A program made the translations under genes and the position numbers. From positions 28,593,501 to 28,657,500 of the forward strand of contig OY754465.1 in NCBI GenBank assembly GCA_963575645.1: 64,000 nt of DNA. Reading direction: 5' to 3'. Below are positions 56,446 to 64,000 of the stretch, piece after piece; position 1 is the stretch's first letter; every line of letters starts with the position of its first letter. A model generated the notes under the pieces. That model ran no database searches. It was given only the letters and a program-made list of their open reading frames with translations, and was not told where the DNA came from. The stretch is from Xanthostigma xanthostigma (taxonomy: Eukaryota > Arthropoda > Insecta > Raphidioptera > Raphidiidae).

Positions 56446-57666
56446 TAGGCCCGGTGTGCCAAGGTTTATCCTGGCAGAAATATTTTTTATAAATTTTTAT
56501 TTTTTGAATAATCATAAGTAATTTGCACTTTTAAGGAAATAATTTTTCAAAGACCATTTGATTGCAAATTTTATGTATTTTCAAAAAAAAAATGGTGTGC
56601 AAGGTTTATCCTGGCAGAAAAGTCTGTCACACCACTTTACATATTAAAGCTTCAACCCTAAAAACTAATACCAGGAAGGAAAGTAAAGGTCATTGATTTA
56701 AATGTATTGCTGGAAAACATTATTTATTTATAAAATGCAGCATTCCATTTATTCATAATTTTGTCAATTTCTATACATTAGTTATTTAATAAACGCAGGA
56801 ACAAGAGAAATAAAAAATAAAGATCATACGATTAAGCCACATACAATTACAAACATCATATATTATTACAATTAGTCAAAATCATCTATATCATCACATC
56901 CATAATATTTATTTCTTTAAGATTCTAGATCTTCCTCCTCATTTTTCTCTTCATCCTGACAATTTTGAACAATTTCTTCAACAGTAAGAGGAGCTGCCTG
57001 GCCAATATACCATAATGGTTCTAGTTTATTTTTCTCACTAGTTGCCAACCACACGCTGTCGGGTCTATGTAATGCACGTTTGTTCGGTTGCATTTTGCCA
57101 CATTGTATTTATAAACGTTGTTCTTAAAATTTTTTGTGATAATGATTTCCATCAGGGAGGAATATTGCTGGAATTAAAGTTTATCATGCCCTGATAAAAT
57201 CTATCATTGTTGCTGGCACTAGCGAAAAATTTTATAAATAATTCGAATCTCGCCTTATTAACACTGTTATTATTGACTTTATAAAGTTCATTAGTAAATT
57301 TTTGTAGTATATCTGTTTTTTCTTTATTATAAATATCGTCTGGATCTGTGAGATGTTGAAAAACATGCTGGTATTCTTTACTTTGAGTTAAAAGATTATA
57401 CGCCTTTATTTTTCCTTTACGTACGAACGCTGCAGTGTAGTCACTCCCTGTGAAGGCTATAATATATAAAGTGGTGTGACAGACTTTTCTGCCAGGATAA
57501 ACCTTGGCACACCATTTTTTTTTTTTTTGAAAATACATAAAATTTGCAATAAAATGGTCTTTGAGAAATTAATTTCCTTAAAAGTGCAAATTACTTATGA
57601 TTATTTAAAAAATAAAAATTTATAAAAAATATTTCTGTCAGGATAAACCCTGGCACACCGGGCCTA
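56446..57666. mobile_element. TIR element (1.2 kb) with ~195-bp TIRs and ORF remnant
   Basis: The ends TAGGCCCGGTGTGCCAAGG and CCAGGGTTTATCCTG-type inverse copies bound ~195-bp TIRs. Each TIR contains two copies of a GGTTTATCCTGGCAGAAA block and an AATAATCATAAGTAATTTGC stretch. The minus-strand interior carries a 128-codon remnant (57152-57538). TA may be the target duplication. Confidence 0.85.
57152..57538 (-). pseudogene. Remnant of an uncharacterised TE-borne protein
   Basis: The readable part is TLYIIAFTGSDYTAAFVRKG then KIKAYNLL and FQHLTDPDDIYNKEK. The 'h..TGcDttsaff.kGK...w' pattern resembles a large group of uncharacterised animal proteins with conserved GCDT-like motifs. Here Cys is Ser and the frame is short. 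The start runs into the TIR. I do not know its function and consider it degraded. Confidence 0.5.
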
Positions 57667-57667
57667 T

Positions 57668-59346
57668 TAGCCCAGGATATTTACAGAAAACATAGCTGTT
57701 TTTTCAAATAGATCAACCGTCGATTTTCTCAACGTGATAAATAGCAGAAAAATAGTAGTAATCGAGGAAAAATACAGTAGAAAAAATCTGGCTTGGGCAA
57801 GGTTGGTAAAAAAATTCATTAAGTGGCCTAAAAGTGGTATTTTAAGATTTAAGCAGTTAAAAAAAATTTTTCCGAGAACATAAAAAATATCACGTTCTAA
57901 TGTTTAAAAAGACAAAAAAAATGAGCTTTGTAGACTTTAAATCGGCTGAAAATTGTTGGCAGAAAAAATTAAAAACGACGAAAAAGTGCCATTTTTGCAC
58001 CATTTAATTGCCAGGGCCCATTCCATCGCAGAGACTTCGTTCAAGGCTTAAATTGTAGCATTTAGTGGCTACTATATTAGGGCAAAATTTCGTTAAAATC
58101 CATACGCAAGTTTTTGCGTTATTCCCGATTAAGTGAAAACAGGTGCTTCTGTAAATCTTCTGCCATATGGCCCATAATGGTCCTAGGGTAAATATTCGAA
58201 CGGTTTTCTGTTGGGGAAGAGTTACTCTACAGCCCCTATATATGAAAATGGTGTAATTAGTACGCAAGTACGTTAAAAACGCCTTCGAAAATCGGCTTTT
58301 CCGAGCTCCGAGCGCTCCCGCTGGAAAGTGAAGGGGAAACGGCGGCAGAGTGGGGGAAGCCTATCGCAGCAGTATCAGCAGTATAAATAAATTTGAGTTA
58401 TCGCAAATTATTAATACATAAATTATTTTATCAACATATCCTATGTAACAATTACCAACATGCAATTAAAAAAAGGTATGGAAGTGACACTTGCATGGAC
58501 TCGGAAATACGCTGATTATTCATAGTTTCAAAAACTATCACTTTTTAAAAAAAAAGGAGCATTTTCATACAGTGGTTGCCGAGTTATCAGTGTTTTTACC
58601 GGTACCTGCAATTTGAACGCCCGAGCTCACGTTTCCGCGCTTACTGCTGACACTGCTGCGAGAGGCTTCCCCCACTCTGCCGCCGTTTCCCCCTCACTTT
58701 CCAGCGGGAGCGCTCGGAGCTCGGAAAAGCCGATTTTCGAAGGCGTTTTTAACGTACTTGCGTACTAATTACACCATTTTCATATATAGGGGCTGTAGAG
58801 TAACTCTTCCCCAACAGAAAACCGTTCGAATATTTACCCTAGGACCATTATGGGCCATATGGCAGAAGATTTACAGAAGTACCTGTTTTCACTTAAACGG
58901 GAATAACGCAAAAACTTGCGTATGGATTTTAACGAAATTTTGTCCTAATATAGTAGCCACTAAATGCTACAATTTAAGCCTTGAACGAAGTCTCTGCGAT
59001 GGAATGGGCCCTGGCAATTAAATGGTGAAAAATGGCACTTTTTCGTCGTTTTTAATTTTTTCTTCCAACAATTTTCAGCCGATTTAAAGTCTACAAAGCT
59101 CATTTTTTTTGTCTTTTTAAACATTAGAACGTGATATTTTTTATGTTCTCGGAAAAAATTTGTTTAACTGCTTAAATCTTGAAATATCACTTTTAGGCCA
59201 CTTAATGAATTTTTTTACCTACCTTGCCCAAGCCAGATTTTTTCTACTGTATTTTTCTTCGATTACTACTATTTTTCTGCTATTTATCACGTTGAGAAAA
59301 TCGACGGTTGATTTATTTTAAATTTTAAATTAAATACCCTGGGCTA
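57668..59346. mobile_element. Long hairpin (foldback) element, arms ~700 bp
   Basis: The ends TAGCCCAGGATATTTA and TAAATACCCTGGGCTA start arms (57668-58385 and 58641-59346) that are nearly exact inverse copies, with a 255-bp spacer. Inner blocks CGAGCTCCGAGCGCTCCCGC, CGGCGGCAGAGTGGGGGAAG and CCGTCGATTTTCTCAACGTG occur in both. A mirrored 87-codon frame in each arm differs by one residue, showing high arm identity; I read it as a by-product, not a gene. Confidence 0.92.
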
Positions 59347-59932
59347 TATACAGTATATGTAAACACGTAAGGTGTACATAGGGAAATTAACATTGGGAAA
59401 AAATGACTGGATCAGAGTGAGCCTTGAAATCTTGTTTTTCAATTTGACAGATAATATTCTTTTGCAAAATGAATGTGTATACTACCGAAGAAAATATTCA
59501 AATGATTACAACATAATCGGACTTCTTTTATTAATGGGACATTAAATTCCCAAAAATACTTAAATATGGTGCGAGATCAAATATCTCTGTCTATTCGTGT
59601 TGAACCTAAAGACAATTGGGTCACTGATTAACCAACGCGCATACGCCATACCAGTCAGACAATTTTTGAATAAAATGTTTCCAAACAGATGGAGTTATTT
59701 TTTTGTTTTATTTTTGTACAAAAAAATTAAAATAATGATTTATAAGAGCTTTTTATTATTAAAAAAGCCAAGTAAAATAAAAATAAATCAAAATAAAATA
59801 GAAATCCTCAAGATTATCACGGTAATTCAATAGAAAAAACAATTAATGCAGTCATGGCTAACTCTGATCCAAGTATTTTTTCCCAATGCTAATTTCCCTA
59901 TGTGCACCTACGTGTTTACATACTGTATATAG
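59343..59932. mobile_element. Inverted-repeat element, 590 bp
   Basis: The ends CTATATACAGTATATGTAAA / CACGTAAGGTGTACATAGGG / AAATTAACATTGGGAAAAAA and the inverse match over ~70 bp, including CTCTGATCCA-type inner blocks. It abuts the hairpin element. Confidence 0.85.
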
Positions 59933-60097
59933 ATGAGAATATCTGTTTCTATAAAATTATTGGCAGCTTTATAATTTTTAGGCGCGAATAGCGTAAGCTA
60001 AAGCGCCTATATGTACTCGCTTTGTCTGTGAATCTGTATGTCACGCTTTTTTGTGGATTGTGTACAGCTCAAACGCCTTAACCGATTTTAAAAAAAA

Positions 60098-61076
60098 TTG
60101 GTTGCCTGTAAAGTCGGTTTACGGACGATAGTTTTACGTGATAACGTATTCCGTAATACATAACCTAAATTTATATAATAATTATAATAATTTGAATCTA
60201 TGATATTGCATCTTTCGCTTCAAATTTAGGTAAATTTTATTAAGTAGAATAATAAAACACTATAAAAAGTACACTATTATTATATAAAAAACAACTATGG
60301 CATGTATCTCTTTTGCGCATGCGCCGATTTTCCCCAAAAAATTTACAAAAATTTCTAGTAAAAATAGATAGAAAAAAAACCGTTTTAAAAACTATATTAT
60401 TATTATATAAAACATCATTATAAGAGATATATTCTTTTACGCATGCGCCGATGTTCCCCAAAAACAATAGGCCACTTCATATTTGCATATCAAACATCCT
60501 CCCAAAATTTGGTTTCAATCCGCTTATCCTTGGTGTCGGAATGATAAGAAATGTCAAAAGTGACGGTTGCAACTGTCAAAGTATTATGTTCTAATAATAA
60601 TTAGTTATTCCAATACTTAACTTAGAAGGCGTTGCATTTCACAAAATACTAATGTCAAAAAATTGAATTAAACATTAGAAATGCAGCCGTTTTCATGTTA
60701 AGACAAGACATAGGTACGTTATTTTCTAATTTCCATGTACGGCAAACAAAGACGACCGACCGCGTCGCGTCATGCATTAGACAACATTGCATTTATACAG
60801 CTATTTTTCTATATAAATTTGTATAAAAAAACTGTTTGGGCAAATTCTGTTATACGAAATCTGTGTAAAATGTTCTCCTCTTTCGTTTAAGACTGGTTTC
60901 AAACCGATCTGATTTAAATTGAGCGAGAAATTAGCAAAAAGCACGCACAGGGTCAGGCGGAGCGTTACGCGTTACGAACGTTAGGAACGTTACGTTACAC
61001 TTTTTCGTGCATGCAGTCGGTGTTTTATCAATTTATAAGATTGGTGATTCATCAATTTATAAGACGTTATCACGTC
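60098..61076 (-). repeat. Repeat family F1, copy C (full length, two satellite units)
   Basis: Both termini are present (TTGGTTGCCTGTAAAGTCGG; AAGACGTTATCACGTC), and between them lie two minisatellite units (cores at about 60315 and 60443), as in copy B. Confidence 0.82.
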
Positions 61077-61439
61077 AAAAACTTTTTTTTGTTCGATTCG
61101 TCTCCGGGTAACTTAGATCCTAACGTCGCCCGATTTTTGAATTTTTGCTCCAGAGGGGAGCAATTTAGAAAAAACGCTCAATTTAAAAATTTTACATAAA
61201 TTTCGTACAACAGAATTTGTCCAATCAGTTTTTTTATACACATTTATGTAGAAATAAATTCAATTTGATATAACCGATAGCAAACATCTTTCGGTTATCT
61301 CTCTCTCTGTTGTACGGTTTAACATAGCAATTTAAAGGTTGCGTATGTTCTGTCTTAAAACAAAATTGGTCGATAATATTATTTATTACAATAATGAAAT
61401 AGAAAGATAGCATTTGTTCAAAAACGGATGCCGTTTCGA

Positions 61440-62640
61440 ATATTTGTGAAATGCAACGCCTTCTGAGTTAACAATTTGAATAATTAATTATTAGAACATA
61501 ATACTTTGACAGATGTAAACGTCACTTTTGACATTTCTTACCATTCCGACACCACGGATGAGCGGATTGAAACCAAATTTTGGGAGGATGTTTGATATGC
61601 AAATATGAAGTGGCCTATTGTTTTTGGGGAACATCGGCGCATGCCTAAAAGAATATATCTCTTATAATGTTGTTTTATATAATAATAATATAGTTTTTAA
61701 AACGGTTTATTATTCTATTTTTACTAGAAATTTTAGTAATTTTTTTTGGGAAAACGGCACATGCGCAAAAGAGATAATTGCCGTCGTTGTTTGTTTTTTT
61801 TTTTTTTTAAATAATAGTGGTGTACTTTTAATAATGGTTTTTTATTCTATTTTACAAGAAAGTTTTGTAAAATGTTTTTTTTTGAGAGAAAGTCGGCGCA
61901 TGCGCAGAAGAGGTATAAGTTATAAAGTTGTTTGTATATAAGAATGGTATACTTTTCATAACGGTTTTTTATTCGATCTATTTTTACAAAAGTTTTGTAT
62001 AATTTTTGGGAAAAATCGGCGCATGCGCAAAAGAGATACATGCCAATATTGTTTTTTATATAATAATGGCGTACTTTGTATAGGTAATGTTTTATTCTAC
62101 TTTACAAGAAAGTTTTGTGAAATGTTTTTTTGAGGGAAAGTCGGCGCATGCGCAGTAGCGGTATAAGTTATAAAGCTGTTTGTATGTAACAATGGTATCG
62201 GTACTTTTCATACAGTTTATTATTCGATCCTTTTTTACAAGAGTTTTGTATAATTTTTGGGAAAAATCGGCGCATGCGCAAAAGAGATACATGCCATAGT
62301 TGTTTCTTTATATAATAATGGTGTACTTTTTATAATGTTTTATTATTCGATCTATTTGTACAAGAGTTTTGTAATTTTTTTTGGGAAAAATCGGCGCATG
62401 CGCAAAAGATTTTCATGCCATCGTTGTTTTTTATATAATAATGGTGTACTTTTTATAATGTTTTATTATCTTATTTTAAAGAAAGTTTTGTAAAAAATTC
62501 TTTGAGCTAAAGTCGGCGCATATTTGCTATAAAGTTGTTTTTATATAATAATTAGGGTACTTTTCATAACGGTTTATTTTTCTATCTGTTTTTACAAGAA
62601 AGTTATGAATTTTTTTCTAAACTCATAATTTCAGAAATAT
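61440..62640 (+). repeat. F1 fragment with expanded 125-bp minisatellite (~8 units)
   Basis: It begins with the F1 block ATGCAACGCCTTCTGAGTTA...AAATTTTGGGAGG. It then continues into units with cores at 61634, 61755, 61885, 62017, 62142, 62268, 62392 and 62514. Units alternate between a GGGAAAAATCGG type and a GAGAGAAAGTCGG type, giving a ~250-bp dimeric order. Open frames on both strands are repeat translations. Confidence 0.88.
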
Positions 62641-63218
62641 TTTGAAAAAAAAAATTGTTCTTTTGTCCTGAAGATGTTAGTTTAGGTAGTTCTTTGTTTA
62701 ATTTTTGCATGACATAATAACACGGTTTTTTCAATATTTCTTTGAATCTTTAAGGTTATGTGAAAAAGTTGTATTCATAAAAGTTGTAGATCCTTTAATT
62801 ACCTACAACATTGCCATACAACATTTTTCGATTGGAGGTCAACTTTTGAATTTTTGGTTTTTGTATTTCTGATGGCAGTTTCTTCCCTTCCTCATCATTC
62901 GTTTTCTGTTATTAACTTCACTGGTCTATTAACTGATAAACTAATTAAAAAAAAACATTGTTTCGGCAGGATTTTCGCAGGCAACCTTAGCGATCTTTCT
63001 TAATTATGGTCTTAACTATCATCTGTAATTTTTCCGTTCGTCCACCTTATAACGACACATTTTCTGCAGCCGTCTCTTGGACTATAACTTTATATTAAAT
63101 TTTATATACTAATATTAACTTTTTGCTAATGTATATTTTTTTTATAATTTTTATTTAGATTTGTCATATTTGTTCTTTAGTTATAAATAATAATTATGTA
63201 ATCTCCATTTTTGCAGAT

Positions 63219-63253
63219 CTTTGAAGAAGTCAACAGTGTTGACGAAACGTAGC
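63219..63253 (+). ncRNA. Possible degenerate hammerhead-like hairpin
   Basis: TTTGAAGAA, then a perfect stem GTCAAC-AGT-GTTGAC, then GAAACGTAG. This is the order core-stem II-GAAA of a hammerhead ribozyme, but the first core base is T rather than C. It is similar in layout to the CTGAAGA...GAAACG modules elsewhere in the window. Confidence 0.3.
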
Positions 63254-63332
63254 AATTAAAAGTAAAAAAATTATATGTGTGTCCGGTTTCCCGTTACTTA
63301 CAATTATTTAAAATAAATTTTTATATTTTTAG

Positions 63333-63455
63333 CTCAATTCTAAAGAAAACCCAAATCCGGACCGAAACGTAAATCTATTGAATAATAATTTTATAATTTT
63401 TGTCGATATATTGTCTGAAAAATTCGTCGATAATTTTATTTATTTAAAATAGAAA
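63333..63455 (+). repeat. Penelope-like/hammerhead-like repeat arm
   Basis: CTAAAGAAAACCCAAATCCGG / ACCGAAACG, then CTATTGAATAATAATTTT and GTCTGAAAAATTCGTCGATA, match the modules at 356, 45378 and 54131 (-). Preceding TTTTTAGCTCAATT is also shared with 54257. Confidence 0.5.
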
Positions 63456-64000
63456 ACTGTTGATGGAGCAAAGTCTGGGGGAAGGTTACTGACATAATCT
63501 GAATGCGTGTCGTGTGGATACTAACTTTCAAAAGAAATAATTGATTTTGAATAAATTTTGTCCTCAAGTTTAAATCCCTCGCTGCACGAAGCCTATTTAA
63601 AATGAGCCCAATCAAGCCATTTTTACAATTTTAATAATTTTTTTGGACATAATAACACCGAATGCATTCTCAAAATCGTTTCAAAATTGGAATTTAACCC
63701 ATTAGTAAAGATTTTAATAAAATTGGCCGACAGAATCGGACTTACAAATTTTATGAGGACTAAGGTTTGAGGATATGGATTTAGTCACTGAAATGTATTA
63801 ATGGACTAAAATTAGCTGAAAACAGGACTTATATTCGGAATAATTCTCCCCTACATATTTTTTGATGAAACCAATTGCAATATCCTTCAAATTGTGTTAA
63901 CAAAAAATGCCACCTCCAGTTTTTTCGACAAATTGCTGTTTTTTTATGAAAAAATAACTGATAAATAAGCTGCAAAATGAAATATCTCGAGTATAAATCG

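Larger units (their letters stand above)
62641..64000. other. Intron/unassigned sequence to window end
   Basis: It carries two Penelope-like boxes (63219-63253 and 63333-63455). The rest is AT-rich sequence without a recognisable exon, presumably still within ZAD gene 2. Confidence 0.4.

Noticed and set aside
58004-59021. Two identical-looking 87-codon proteins on opposite strands
   Set aside because: They are the same sequence read in each arm of one hairpin element, with no start context or homology.
61618-62493. Repeated small Cys-containing proteins (YLFCACADF...) on both strands
   Set aside because: They are periodic translations of the 125-bp minisatellite; the same peptide recurs every unit.

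Overview
This is a window of an insect nuclear genome. It is AT-rich, its genes have introns, and it is crowded with transposable elements (TEs). Several repeat types seen here (Helitron-like elements starting TCTATACTAATAT and ending CTAG, the 'CCGACTTCAACAAAAAGGAGG'-type element, and a 3' end reading 'agacagacagagttactttcg') are ones I associate with Lepidoptera. A lepidopteran is my best guess, held with moderate confidence. ZAD-type zinc-finger genes point independently to an arthropod. No bacterial or CRISPR features are present.

Three host genes can be rebuilt exon by exon. (1) A complete 3-exon ZAD-C2H2 zinc-finger gene lies at 3055-5080 (+) and encodes 468 aa. (2) A complete 7-exon Tango1 gene (ER-exit-site cargo receptor) lies at 21147-42483 (-). 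Its exons join without frame break into 1,432 codons, encoding a signal peptide, MIA/SH3-like lumenal domain, acidic lumenal region, membrane segment, coiled coils and proline-rich tail. (3) A second ZAD-C2H2 gene runs from 45000 (+). Six exons are in the window, the last ending at 53734, and the gene must continue beyond position 64000. The two ZAD genes share an intron at the same place inside the ZAD.

Almost everything else is TE sequence, much of it nested. Region 1-2300 holds a 5'-truncated, frameshifted non-LTR retrotransposon. Region 5.1-20 kb is intergenic and contains hAT-type elements with 8-bp target-site duplications, a large foldback element carrying three later insertions (repeat family F1, a Helitron with a tRNA-like segment, and a solo LTR), and small decayed coding scraps. 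Tango1 introns 2 and 4 are inflated to about 10.7 kb and 6.0 kb. Intron 2 contains a 6.8-kb hAT insertion that itself holds two long foldback elements and a 125-bp minisatellite. Introns of the second ZAD gene hold several Helitron-like elements, a 53-bp tandem array and a tRNA-Ile-derived pseudogene. Region 54-63 kb holds a Helitron split by a second solo LTR, a TIR element with a remnant ORF, a perfectly mirrored hairpin element of about 1.7 kb, and the larger of two minisatellite arrays derived from family F1.

I found no clear new biological system. The most unusual things are the long near-perfect hairpins, which could yield dsRNA if transcribed within introns; the minisatellite carrying CGCATGCG palindromes that has grown out of a TE; a hammerhead-ribozyme-like core repeated in a putative Penelope-type family; and tandem repeats carrying CRE and YY1/Pho-like motifs. 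All identities come from reading the sequence. No search was run.
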